Origin: Legionella spiritensis | GTDB lineage: Bacteria > Pseudomonadota > Gammaproteobacteria > Legionellales > Legionellaceae | Direction: 5' to 3' | Length of the DNA: 64,000 nucleotides | Assembly (NCBI RefSeq): GCF_900186965.1 | Contig: NZ_LT906457.1 | Coordinates: 2,754,501-2,818,500, forward strand | Part shown: positions 8,161 to 16,566 of the stretch, piece after piece | Layout of the letters: the number at the start of each line of letters is the position of its first letter | Numbering within the stretch: position 1 is the first letter of the stretch | Made by a program: the position numbers and the translations under genes | The notes under the pieces: generated by a model | Database searches by the model: none | Seen by the model: only the letters and a program-made list of their open reading frames with translations | Told to the model about the DNA's origin: nothing

Positions 8161-10694
8161 GCGGCTTCTCCGTATTGATTGAGTTCAATTCCTTTTTCTG
8201 ACAGCCAATAAGACACCCACTCAGCACCGTATTTCTGCTCAAGTTGCTTCATACGCTCGATGGAGTCGGGGTCGGTGGCACCAACAAACGCCAGGGCCAA
8301 GGGACCCAACGCCAATTGAAACAGACGTTGCCCTTTTTCACTGACATAGTAGTAATCACGTTTCGGTTGAGCTTGAGCGATGATGTCAATCTGGCGTGGG
8401 TTTAAGCCCATGCGTTCATAAATCACACGTGTTTCGGGATCTCTTGCATAGAGATTAGGTAAAAAGATTTTGCTGGCGGTGGATTCAACAATCACATCTA
8501 AAATACCAGAACCCGCTGCATGGGATAAATGCTGGGTGGCCATAAACACCACACAGTTTTTCTTGGCCATGGAATCCAGCCATTCAGCGATTTTATTTTT
8601 AAAGACAGGATGCGCCAGCATCAACCATGCTTCATCCAGTAAAATTAAGGTTGGACGGCCATCAAGGGATGTTTCAATCCGGCGAAACAGATAGAGCAAT
8701 ACAGGCAGCGCGAATTTCTCACCCAATCCCATTAAATGCTCGATTTCAAACGTCATAAATGAGGACAGCTGCATGCCATCACTTTCCGCATCCAGCAGAT
8801 GCCCCATTAATCCATCAATGGTGTATTGTTTAAGTGTTTCACGAATAGATTCATCCTGAATGGTCATGACAAACTCAGACAGTGTTTTAGAGCCACTTTC
8901 ATACATGCTAATAACGGCATGACCGATTTCATTTCGTTGGGCTGCTGTGGTATTCAAACCATTTAGAGCTAGAATGGTATCAATCCACTCCATAGCCCAG
9001 GCGCGGTCCCCCTTGGTCGCTAAAAATTGTAAGGGTGCAAAAGCAAGCCGTGAGTCTTTATCGGCAATGGTGTAATGCTCCCCACCTGTGGCTTTGCAGG
9101 TTGGATACATGGACATACCTTTATCAAAGGAATAAATGCGAGCATCCTTGTAACGTCTCCAGGACAGTGCGATTAAACCAAGATGCGTTGATTTACCTGA
9201 GCGTGTGGGACCAAACATAATGCCATGGCCTAAGTCTCTGACATGAAGGTTTAAACGAAACGGCGCATTACCGCTGGTGACACACTGCATCAAAGGAGGG
9301 GCGCTGGGAAGAAACAGCGGGCAAGGCGCTTTGTTGTCACCGGTCCATATGCTGGAAGTGGGTAACAAATCGGCCAGATTCATGGTGTTGATAAGAGGTC
9401 GTCTGATATTCTCAACGCCATGACCCGGCAGGCTGCCCATGAAGGCATCCATGGTGTTAATCGTTTCAGTTCTTGCGGTAAATCCAAGGGCATTTATATT
9501 TTTTTCAATAAAAAGGGCTGATTTCTCAACCTGTGCCCTGTCTTCATCCATTAAAACAACAACGGAGGTGTAATAGCCTTGCCCCACCATGCCTGAATTG
9601 GTTTCAGCAATCGCCGCTTGCGCATCTTCCACCATGCTTAGCGCATCATCATCGATAACGCCTGAATTGGTATTGAAAAGCTGATCGAAAAAGCCCCTGA
9701 TTTTTTGTTTCCACTTTTTACGATATTTAGTGAAATGCGCCACCGCTTCATGAGCATCCATAAAAATAAAGCGCGAACTCCAGCGGTATTCAACAGGCAG
9801 TTGGGTTAGTGTTGTTAAAATGCCAGGATAGGAATCCATTGGGAATCCTTCGATGGCCACACATTGAATGAATTTGCGACCAATCTTTGGCGTGATACCT
9901 GGCGTTAATTCCTGACCCCCGATTAAGGCATCAAGATAGACCGGATTTTTAGGTAAGTTGACTGGGTGATTCAGCCCTGTGATACAAAACTGGAGATGTC
10001 TTAAAAAATTGTCTTGTGTGACTGTTTTACCTTCATCATCTATCATCTGTTCAGACTGCAGCCTTTCAAGATCAAGGGCTGAACTCATGCGTGATTCAAA
10101 GTTTCGGCAGGATTGCTTAAATTCTTCAATCAGCTGATGGGTTTTTGCTTTCTGGCTTAAACGCGCATGATCATCATCAAACATCAATTCAACAAAACGT
10201 TTTTGTGCCAATACCGGTGGATACCAGGTCAAGGTAATGACAAAATAGCCCTCAAACAAGGTCCCTATACTTTCAAATAGCTGCCTTCGTTCTTCATCAA
10301 CCGCCATCGAGATGGCATCGGGAAAGTACGAATTTCCCCGCGCACTGTAACCAGGAGCAGTACGCCTCACGGCATCGACATGAACCATCCAGCCACTGCC
10401 CATGGCGGACAATGCCTGATTGATGCGAAACGACACCATCTCCCTCGCCTCATCGGTGGTATTGGAATTATCTTCCCCTTGATAAAGCCAGGCCGCCATA
10501 AATGAGCCGTTTTTACCGACAATCACGCCATCATCAACAACTGCGGCATAATTGAGTAAGTCAACGAATCCCGTTTTTGTATTTCGATGCTTTTTTAAAT
10601 GATGCGCCTGGCTTTTCATGCGAGTCTGGTAAAACAGGAAGCTTAAGAAGACAAGCCCCGTCATACTGAGAAAAAAGGTAATAAATTCGATCAT
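8157..10694 (-). CDS. trbE: TrbE/VirB4-like ATPase of the mating channel
   Basis: An 845-residue ATPase of the VirB4/TrbE/CagE family that powers pilus biogenesis and substrate transfer. An N-terminal hydrophobic segment comes first, then the CagE-type N-domain, a Walker A motif, GPTRSGKSTHLGL (near residue 495), a Walker B segment, LILLDEAWLML, and the later motif MATQHLSHA. The size is standard. The ATG overlaps the trbD stop, and its stop overlaps trbF. Confidence 0.96.
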   Translation of the reverse strand: MIEFITFFLSMTGLVFLSFLFYQTRMKSQAHHLKKHRNTKTGFVDLLNYAAVVDDGVIVGKNGSFMAAWLYQGEDNSNTTDEAREMVSFRINQALSAMGSGWMVHVDAVRRTAPGYSARGNSYFPDAISMAVDEERRQLFESIGTLFEGYFVITLTWYPPVLAQKRFVELMFDDDHARLSQKAKTHQLIEEFKQSCRNFESRMSSALDLERLQSEQMIDDEGKTVTQDNFLRHLQFCITGLNHPVNLPKNPVYLDALIGGQELTPGITPKIGRKFIQCVAIEGFPMDSYPGILTTLTQLPVEYRWSSRFIFMDAHEAVAHFTKYRKKWKQKIRGFFDQLFNTNSGVIDDDALSMVEDAQAAIAETNSGMVGQGYYTSVVVLMDEDRAQVEKSALFIEKNINALGFTARTETINTMDAFMGSLPGHGVENIRRPLINTMNLADLLPTSSIWTGDNKAPCPLFLPSAPPLMQCVTSGNAPFRLNLHVRDLGHGIMFGPTRSGKSTHLGLIALSWRRYKDARIYSFDKGMSMYPTCKATGGEHYTIADKDSRLAFAPLQFLATKGDRAWAMEWIDTILALNGLNTTAAQRNEIGHAVISMYESGSKTLSEFVMTIQDESIRETLKQYTIDGLMGHLLDAESDGMQLSSFMTFEIEHLMGLGEKFALPVLLYLFRRIETSLDGRPTLILLDEAWLMLAHPVFKNKIAEWLDSMAKKNCVVFMATQHLSHAAGSGILDVIVESTASKIFLPNLYARDPETRVIYERMGLNPRQIDIIAQAQPKRDYYYVSEKGQRLFQLALGPLALAFVGATDPDSIERMKQLEQKYGAEWVSYWLSEKGIELNQYGEAA

Positions 10695-10990
10695 TGATAA
10701 CCTCTTTTATTGTCCCTGAATGGGGTTGAACGCGCAGGATAATAGGCTTGATAGCATCGCTGCCTAAGATAGATTGCGCGCATACAAGGATCGGATTTCG
10801 CCATTAAGCGAAGCCCTTTCAAAGATAAAAACCACATAGCAGCCCCAGCAATAGCCGCCAGCCAGTCCTGGACTGCAAATACTAAAATGGCTGATAGCAA
10901 TCCAGAAAACATCACCAGCTCACGATCCCCGCCCATAAAAAGGCTTGCGCGGTTTCCACAGCGACGAATAGGGATAGTACGAAGACTCAT
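10691..10990 (-). CDS. trbD: TrbD/VirB3-like membrane protein
   Basis: A 99-residue inner-membrane protein with the family N-terminus SLRTIPIRRCGNRASLFMGGDRE cut here to its core RRCGNRASLFMGGDRE, then two close hydrophobic helices (about 25-58). VirB3/TrbD proteins work next to VirB4 ATPases and are sometimes fused to them. Here the gene sits directly upstream of trbE with an ATGA overlap. The length is typical. Confidence 0.9.
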   Translation of the reverse strand: MSLRTIPIRRCGNRASLFMGGDRELVMFSGLLSAILVFAVQDWLAAIAGAAMWFLSLKGLRLMAKSDPCMRAIYLRQRCYQAYYPARSTPFRDNKRGYQ

Positions 10991-11370
10991 GACATATGCT
11001 CCGTCGTATTAAACTCAACAGCTGGCTTGGTAATTTCTGCCCCTTTACCGGTAATAGCCGTCATGGTGTTTTGTGCCGCAACCAGGAATGAAAGAACCAA
11101 CACAAAAAAGACAAGGGTTCGCATAAAACCGTTCATATCGCCACCAAAAATCAAAGTGGCGCCAGCGGCAACCAACCCAATGATCGCGGCACTAAAAGCA
11201 AAAGGGCCGGTAATGGATTTCTGAATTTTGGTCAGCCACGAATCAAAAGGCAGCCCTCCACCGGTTGTTGATGCAAGAGCCGGATGGGTCATAAACAATA
11301 AAAATAAAACGAATAACCCCATCAGCAATATTTTTTTATAATTAAAAGTATCTATCTGGTTCACTGACAT
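10987..11370 (-). CDS. trbC: TrbC/VirB2-like pilin precursor
   Basis: A 127-residue pilin precursor. A long basic leader with a hydrophobic helix ends near HPALAS, a likely signal peptidase site; then come a small-residue loop (TTGGGLPFDSW) and two membrane helices. TraF, encoded later in the operon, would be the maturation enzyme. The start is ambiguous: ATG 11370 has AAGGAG only about two bases upstream, whereas GTG 11364 (codon 3) has it at eight bases and may be the true start. Confidence 0.9.
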   Translation of the reverse strand: MSVNQIDTFNYKKILLMGLFVLFLLFMTHPALASTTGGGLPFDSWLTKIQKSITGPFAFSAAIIGLVAAGATLIFGGDMNGFMRTLVFFVLVLSFLVAAQNTMTAITGKGAEITKPAVEFNTTEHMS

Positions 11371-11375
11371 TCTCC

Positions 11376-12341
11376 TTAAACAAGTTTTTCGATTAGGTAT
11401 TGGCCATTTTCAAAACCATTCACGGATATGATTTCTTCCACCTTGCGTCCCTGCGGTGTTCTTGCGATATGCATCACACAATGCACCGCCTCACCAATTA
11501 AAGGTTCGATTTCAGCGGGTGCTGCCGGGTTTCGAGTAATCAATGATTTCAAACGATGGAGTCCTGCAAGGGCGTTATTGGCATGCAAGGTAGCAGCGCC
11601 ACCTTCATGGCCTGTATTCCAGGCATCCAATAAATCCAGCGCTTCACTGCCTCGAACTTCACCGACAAGAATCCGGTCTGGTCGCATCCTGAGCGTGGTT
11701 TTTAAAAGCTGTGTCATGCTGACATCTAACGTGGTGTGATATTGAACGCAGTTTTCGGCAGAACATTGGATTTCACCGGTATCCTCTATGATAAAAACAC
11801 GTTCTTCTGGTGCGCTTCTCACCATTTCATTGATAATGGCATTCACCAACGTGGTTTTACCTGAACCCGTACCACCAATGACTAAAATATTCCGGTGATT
11901 TGATACGGCTTTTTTAATCACCTCACATTGCACTGATGTCATAATTTCAGTTTGAACGTATTCATCCAGCGTAAAAACGGATATCGCTTTCTTGCGGATG
12001 GCGAAGGTCGGGCTTGAAACAATCGGTGGCAGTTGACCCGCAAAGCGTGAACCATCCAGCGGCAATTCCCCTTCCAGCATTGGTTTAAATCGGGTGACCT
12101 CTTTACCGTGAAATCCCGCAATAGTTTTGATAATGGATTCAGCACGAGCATAGGAGATACTGCCAATGCAGCGCATTGTTTCTCCAAGCCGCTCCTGCCA
12201 AAGCCTGCCATCCGCATTGAGCATGATTTCTACGGTTTTTGGATCGCTTAATGCAGTTTCAATCAAACCACCCAAATCACGCCTGAGCTTTTCTTTGGCT
12301 CTGTCTTTAACCGTCACCAGTTGCTGTTCATCAATATTCAT
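11376..12341 (-). CDS. trbB: TrbB/VirB11-like traffic ATPase
   Basis: A 321-residue hexameric secretion ATPase of the VirB11/PulE superfamily. Walker [15 protein letters not shown] (about 156-169), is followed by the Asp box [10 protein letters not shown], Walker B-region [14 protein letters not shown] and the His box [12 protein letters not shown], all intact. ATG 12341 is taken rather than the preceding TTG codon, with GGGA upstream. It heads the trb genes, as trbB does in RP4, 26 bp after the CsrA-like gene. Confidence 0.95.
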   Translation of the reverse strand: MNIDEQQLVTVKDRAKEKLRRDLGGLIETALSDPKTVEIMLNADGRLWQERLGETMRCIGSISYARAESIIKTIAGFHGKEVTRFKPMLEGELPLDGSRFAGQLPPIVSSPTFAIRKKAISVFTLDEYVQTEIMTSVQCEVIKKAVSNHRNILVIGGTGSGKTTLVNAIINEMVRSAPEERVFIIEDTGEIQCSAENCVQYHTTLDVSMTQLLKTTLRMRPDRILVGEVRGSEALDLLDAWNTGHEGGAATLHANNALAGLHRLKSLITRNPAAPAEIEPLIGEAVHCVMHIARTPQGRKVEEIISVNGFENGQYLIEKLV

Positions 12342-12367
12342 CAAATCATTCCCATGAAGCGTTTGAC

Positions 12368-12622
12368 TTAAGTTTTAGCGCTTTTAAATTTATTGATGAG
12401 CCTGTCGACAATGCTTTCTTTGTTAGGGGTTTTATCGATAAACCAGTTATCTTTCATTCGATCGAGGTATATGCGTCGCTGAATTTCATCACGATGTATA
12501 GGAATAGACTTCGGTGCATCAAAAGCAAGACGAACTTCATCATTGTCATACCCTACAACTGTGCAGTAGATATCCTCACTGATTACAACGGACTCCCCAA
12601 TTCTTCTAGTTAATATCAACAT
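12368..12622 (-). CDS. lvrC: LvrC, CsrA-like RNA-binding regulator of the element
   Basis: An 84-residue CsrA homologue beginning MLILTRRIGESVVI with the VRLAFDAPKSIPIHRDEI segment that carries the conserved RNA-binding arginine. CsrA dimers bind GGA motifs in mRNA leaders and alter translation or stability. A strong ribosome-binding site (AGGAG) precedes the ATG. Known: CsrA-like genes (lvrC/CsrT types) accompany conjugative elements of Legionella. Inferred: this one controls expression of the trb operon or host traits. It has a longer, basic C-terminal extension than housekeeping CsrA (about 20 extra residues). Confidence 0.92.
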   Translation of the reverse strand: MLILTRRIGESVVISEDIYCTVVGYDNDEVRLAFDAPKSIPIHRDEIQRRIYLDRMKDNWFIDKTPNKESIVDRLINKFKSAKT

Positions 12623-12641
12623 GTCTTTTCTCCTATGGGTT

Positions 12642-13106
12642 TTAAATTAAAAATGCTTTACATTGTTTGATATTCGTTTCCACCACCTCGGTGCTTGCAG
12701 GAGCAACTGCTTCAGGCGTGACATAAACGTAGTTTCGCTTTTTTATGTCTCGACAAATGCGAATCAGTTGAGGCAAGCTTGGCGGCATTTCACAAAAATC
12801 CCGACACTCAACGATGGCCTGATTTAAAATCTCATCACTGAATCGTATTAACCCATCCAGCCACTCTTTTTTTGCAAACTCCAAAAAACCATCGCTCTTG
12901 AACTGGCTGCGCCATAAGTGCCCGTAAAAAACGGCAAAGCGAGTAAACAAATTCTCAATCCGCTTTTTATTGCTGTCGGTAGCATTGCAGGTTGATGACA
13001 TTGGATTGCTGATATTCGTCTTCACTGCTGCTTGCTGTGTCTTCTGTTTCAGGGTTCCAGAATGGATCAACGGTTGTTGTTTTAGTATTTGGGCGGCGCT
13101 TCTCAT
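12642..13106 (-). CDS. lvrB: LvrB-like regulatory protein of the element
   Basis: A 154-residue soluble protein with a central conserved-looking stretch, NLFTRFAVFYGHLWRSQF, and FCEMPPSLPQLIRICR. By position between lvrA and the CsrA-like gene it is LvrB of the lvrRABC block. The function is not established. ATG 13106 has AGGAG at seven bases but overlaps lvrA by 140 bp; the internal ATG 13001 would overlap by only 35 bp but has no clear ribosome-binding site. Either start is possible. Confidence 0.75.
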   Translation of the reverse strand: MRSAAQILKQQPLIHSGTLKQKTQQAAVKTNISNPMSSTCNATDSNKKRIENLFTRFAVFYGHLWRSQFKSDGFLEFAKKEWLDGLIRFSDEILNQAIVECRDFCEMPPSLPQLIRICRDIKKRNYVYVTPEAVAPASTEVVETNIKQCKAFLI

Positions 13107-13878
13107 TCCTTTTCTCCTGCTTTAATTCGATGTTGACTTCATCTTCCCAACATTTTTGTGCTAGCCAGTTGGCCGGATATTTCCACGGGGGTACCCATTC
13201 TCCGTGCGCATCCTTGGCTGTTCTCGCCTTAATTTGGTTATCAAGGGCTTGAAGCATGGTGCGTAATAGGGATTCGTCTGGGTTAATTTGCTGGAAGGTT
13301 TCAAATGCACGTTCACGGGATTTTTTCTCGGGGTACAAACGCCAGAAATGTTCGAACCGCCTAAGAAGATATATATAATTATCTTCTTTTATAAGAGGTG
13401 TGACGGCTTTTGAGGGTTCCACTGTGACGGGTTTATCTGATGAATCACCATAAAGCCCTTTATTTTCAATGGATTGGCTAGAAAAAAATGTGACGGCTTT
13501 CTGTGACGGGTTTGTGACTACTTTATTTTGGGTAAAACAACCCAAGGTTGCTAAATTGCATTTTAAAATTAATTGCAGTTCTTCCGATTGCAAAGTAATT
13601 AAACCAACACGCTCCAATGCAGATAATGCACGTCTGGCCTGAGGACGAGAAAATTTTTCACCTTTTATACCCTGATGTGGCTGTATATGCAGCTCTTCAG
13701 CCAACGATTGCAAGCTAATACGCCGCCTAACGCCAACTAGTCCTGTTTTAACGTCCATATATGGACGTATTCCTCGTAAATAAGCAAGCTGTTGGTTATG
13801 GGGTAACCCGTATAAAGCCGCAAGTTCCTCGCTGTTCACCACAAAATCCATAATTGACAAACATTCCTGGTTGTACAT
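12967..13878 (-). CDS. lvrA: LvrA-like regulatory/replication-type protein of the element
   Basis: A 303-residue protein. The N-terminal third looks like a winged-helix DNA-binding region (ELAALYGLPHNQQLAYLRGI ... RPQARRALSALERVGLITLQ); a middle linker is low in order; the C-terminal half has FWRLYPEKKSRERAFETFQ, a motif seen in phage replication-initiator-like proteins. First gene of the minus-strand operon and divergent from the repressor gene. Known as LvrA in Legionella vir regions; its exact job is unknown. A second ATG ten codons in (13851) is an alternative start. Confidence 0.82.
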   Translation of the reverse strand: MYNQECLSIMDFVVNSEELAALYGLPHNQQLAYLRGIRPYMDVKTGLVGVRRRISLQSLAEELHIQPHQGIKGEKFSRPQARRALSALERVGLITLQSEELQLILKCNLATLGCFTQNKVVTNPSQKAVTFFSSQSIENKGLYGDSSDKPVTVEPSKAVTPLIKEDNYIYLLRRFEHFWRLYPEKKSRERAFETFQQINPDESLLRTMLQALDNQIKARTAKDAHGEWVPPWKYPANWLAQKCWEDEVNIELKQEKRNEKRRPNTKTTTVDPFWNPETEDTASSSEDEYQQSNVINLQCYRQQ

Positions 13879-13943
13879 CTCGTTATTATTTTTATTCTGT
13901 GCTATCTTTGTTTGAAAGAAATCACAAGTTAATTACACATATA

Positions 13944-13984
13944 GTGCAATTAACCATGACGATATTGCACAATTAGAAAATTGT
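13944..13984. promoter_or_regulatory. Inverted repeats between lvrA and the repressor gene (candidate operator)
   Basis: The 145-bp divergent intergenic region has a GTGCAAT ... ATTGCAC inverted repeat (arms 13944-13950 and 13964-13970) and, overlapping it, ACAATT-agaa-AATTGT (13969-13984). Their place between lvrA and an S24-type repressor gene suggests the operator through which that repressor controls both directions. No promoter could be fixed with confidence. Confidence 0.5.
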
Positions 13985-14023
13985 CAATGGGTTTATTGTT
14001 GTTTTGTGAAAAGGTATAACTCC

Positions 14024-14701
14024 ATGATGAACATCAAAGAAAAAATTGGAGAACGCATTTTTCAAGAGCGTCAGGCAAAAGGATTAACCAGAAAAGCACT
14101 TGCAGAGCTTACAGACGACTTAAAGCCCTCCAGGATTAATAACTGGGAAAGAGGCATACGAACTCCAGGGCCTGAGGAAATTAAGCAGTTAGCCGTCGCT
14201 TTGGACGTCGCTCCTGGGTATTTAATGTGTTTGACAGAAGATAAGCAGGTTAAGCAGGAATTTCCTTGGCTGGGAGCTTTAGTTCCCTTATTGGATGCTC
14301 AACAGGCTTGTGATCCAACAGCAGTTATTCAGGCAATTAGAGATGAGACAGGACATGATTCTGTTTCGTTTATTCCACTCAGCCCTGAAATATCGCAGAA
14401 ACTGGGGGAGAATGCTTTTGCATTGCGTGTACAAGATGACAGCATGTCACCTGAGTTAAAAGTGAGTGATGTTTTAATTGTTGATCCGGATCAGTCTGCT
14501 CAGCCAGGAGGGTTAGTTGTTGCGAATCTTCAAAATATTAATGAAGTTACAACTCGCAGATATAAACAGTTATCAACAGATGGCTTATACCATGAGTATG
14601 AACTTATTCCTGCTAATGAAAATTGGGCATCTGTTCGAGGCATCTCACCTCGTAGCCATAAAATTGTTGGAATGGTCTTGGCAATTATAAGAACATTATA
14701 G
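14024..14701 (+). CDS. lvrR: LvrR/PrpA-like repressor (HTH plus S24 LexA-type domain)
   Basis: A 225-residue phage-repressor-like regulator. The N-terminal helix-turn-helix (about 5-65, with LTRKALAELTDDLKPSRINN) is followed by a C-terminal S24/LexA-like domain with the serine motif VQDDSMSPEL and a hydrophobic core. The second catalytic position, normally Lys in a V-x-K-R type strand, reads TTRRYKQL here, so self-cleavage is doubtful. ATG 14024 is chosen (AAGG nine bases upstream) over GTG 14006. Divergent from lvrA; the probable master switch of the element. Confidence 0.88.
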   Translation: MMNIKEKIGERIFQERQAKGLTRKALAELTDDLKPSRINNWERGIRTPGPEEIKQLAVALDVAPGYLMCLTEDKQVKQEFPWLGALVPLLDAQQACDPTAVIQAIRDETGHDSVSFIPLSPEISQKLGENAFALRVQDDSMSPELKVSDVLIVDPDQSAQPGGLVVANLQNINEVTTRRYKQLSTDGLYHEYELIPANENWASVRGISPRSHKIVGMVLAIIRTL

Positions 14702-14720
14702 AATGATTCCCAACGTAATT

Positions 14721-15214
14721 TTATTTGCTTCGCTCTAAACGTGTTTGGCTTCGCAATGATTCTATTGCAAGCGCTATATCCTCATTATTAGGTTCTGAGT
14801 TCCCTAATTCTTTCCAAAAATCTCGTGTGGCGCTATTTGGGGTAATTTTATCCTCGATGGCAATAGTACTGCATCACCAGAAGAATTGCTTCACCAGTTT
14901 CAACTAAAGGTAGGTAGTCACTCAGCCCAGATAATGAATCTGGAACCAGTCGTTTTATATCGCCCTGATCTGTTTCATAAGTAACGCGTAATGCCAAAAA
15001 ATTATTACACTGACTCAGAATGGTGCGGCTAACATCTGTAGGTCGTTGACTTACTACTACAATTGAGAACCCATATTTTCTGCCCTCCTTTGCAATTCTC
15101 TCGAAAGAACTGTAATGCCTATTTTTGAACAGCATCAACGTCATCTTTATTGGGGAAATATAAGTGCATTTCATCACATAGCAAACTTACCGGTGTTCTT
15201 TGATCGGCCTTTGC
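14721..15214 (-). pseudogene. Remnant of a HerA-type DNA translocase/ATPase gene
   Basis: Pieces of the C-terminal part of a HerA ATPase are readable in different frames on the minus strand: QRTPVSLLCDEMHLYFP...DDVDAVQ (from 15214), then RHYSSFERIAKEGRKYG and VVVSQRPTDVSRTILSQCNN, then GDAVLLPSR, then NSATRDFWKELGN running to a stop at 14721. At least three frame changes separate them; one fits a single extra A in the A-run near 15132. An in-frame TGA lies just upstream and the Walker A half is missing. HerA ATPases are parts of anti-phage systems (with SIR2 or DUF4297-type partners), so this is likely a dead defence-gene fragment. Confidence 0.85.
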
Positions 15215-15332
15215 TCAGACGTACTGGATTTATAATTTATTAAGTTAGAGATTAATGTATTTGAATAAAATTATTGAAATTAATTAGCCTTAATTATATA
15301 TTGCAATGGTTTTAGGATGTAGGAGAGTTTTA

Positions 15333-16556
15333 ATGGAGTTTTTAGATTTTTGCAAAGTTATTCAAGAAACCGTTGAAAATTTCAACGAAATCAATGGTGC
15401 CTCAAAAAAGAGTCTTATTTTACTGAGTGAATTAGATAAGATAATCAAAAACAATGAAGTTAATAAATCTCTCTGCATGACTCAAGCAACTATTTTATTT
15501 GAAGGTTTTTATCGTCATCTAAGTAAAGAATCACTTAAAAAAGATTTTCAGATTATCAGAGCCAAAAGATGGGCAAACCATTTTGGAACACCCACAATTA
15601 CATTTCTTTTATCATACAAAACACAGATTGATCAAACAACAAAGGTATTCGATGAACTAACTCTTGAAATGGAGCAACCTATTGAGCTTCCGTGGGACAT
15701 CTCGAAAATAAATGGATTAAGTATAGATATTGATAATAATATTATCACTGATCCAAAAAGTTTTACACGTATAGAAACCCCATCTTCTAGAGAAATTACA
15801 GGTATATTTACAAAAACTCACAATCCTTTTGGAGGTTTTACAACAACTCCATGTGATCCAGTTTCACAACAGTTTATTAAGCATGCAGCTTTATCAGCTC
15901 AACATGGGGGAAAGGTATTAGAAATAGGTGCTGCTTTTGGAGCGGCAACATTAGAGGCGATTGCAAAAGGAGCGACTGTTTTTTGTAATGATATTGATTC
16001 TGAAAATTTAGCAGTTGTTCGTCAACGCTTCTTGGAAGCAACTGCGGAGTCCGGTGACTCCTTAACCGGAGATAGCAGTAAGCTGGTTCTTGTACCTGGT
16101 GAGTTACCCAATGAGTTAATTGGTCTTCCTGAAAAACATTTTGATGCTATTTTGATTTGCCGTGTATTACATTTTTTCTCTGGCAGTAAGATTGAGGAAT
16201 CATTAGCCTTGTTAGCAAAACTGTTAGCCCCAAAAGGTAAAATATACATCGTTTGTGAAACACCATTTTTGAGAAATTGGCAACGTTTTATCCCTGAATT
16301 CAATAGACGGGTTGAGGATAATGAAGAATGGCCTGGTGAAATTACCGAACCAGCAAAGTATGAAAGCAGTGGCCGGGCAAGCTCTCTACCTAAATTTGTC
16401 CATTGGATCACTAAGGATGTTTTAGATCGGAGTTTAGTAAAAGCTGGTTTCTCAGTAGAACACTCCGATTATATAAATAGAAGTGGACAATTTCCTGAAG
16501 ATTTATTATTGCCAGAATATGGTAAAGAGAGCATTGGTGCAATTGGGATGATGTGA
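15333..16556 (+). CDS. Class I SAM-dependent methyltransferase with unusual N-terminal region
   Basis: A 407-residue protein. Residues about 1-170 match no family I recognise; residues about 190-390 form a Rossmann methyltransferase with motif I KVLEIGAAFGAATLEA (194-209), an acidic motif II, FCNDIDSENL, and FDAILICRVLHFF. Substrate unknown. ATG 15333 is chosen because AGGAG sits seven bases upstream; an earlier in-frame ATG at 15306 lacks one. It leads an apparent three-gene unit on the plus strand. The stretch is clearly more AT-rich than the trb genes and the chromosome beyond the tRNAs, which fits transferred cargo. Secretion by Dot/Icm is possible but not shown. Confidence 0.78.
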   Translation: MEFLDFCKVIQETVENFNEINGASKKSLILLSELDKIIKNNEVNKSLCMTQATILFEGFYRHLSKESLKKDFQIIRAKRWANHFGTPTITFLLSYKTQIDQTTKVFDELTLEMEQPIELPWDISKINGLSIDIDNNIITDPKSFTRIETPSSREITGIFTKTHNPFGGFTTTPCDPVSQQFIKHAALSAQHGGKVLEIGAAFGAATLEAIAKGATVFCNDIDSENLAVVRQRFLEATAESGDSLTGDSSKLVLVPGELPNELIGLPEKHFDAILICRVLHFFSGSKIEESLALLAKLLAPKGKIYIVCETPFLRNWQRFIPEFNRRVEDNEEWPGEITEPAKYESSGRASSLPKFVHWITKDVLDRSLVKAGFSVEHSDYINRSGQFPEDLLLPEYGKESIGAIGMM

Positions 16557-16566
16557 GTAAAGGATT

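Noticed and set aside
1-14000. Naming the cluster Lvh (lvhB/lvhD4)
   Set aside because: The lvr genes suggested it, but the order with TrbF-G-H-I-J-K-L and the presence of TraF fit the P-type Trb/Tra cluster better.
14725-14907. 60-codon plus-strand open frame after the repressor gene
   Set aside because: It is antisense to the HerA remnant, whose residues are recognisable on the minus strand.
14848-15177. An intact 109-residue gene on the minus strand
   Set aside because: It is only one frame segment of the broken HerA sequence; homologous residues continue in other frames on both sides.
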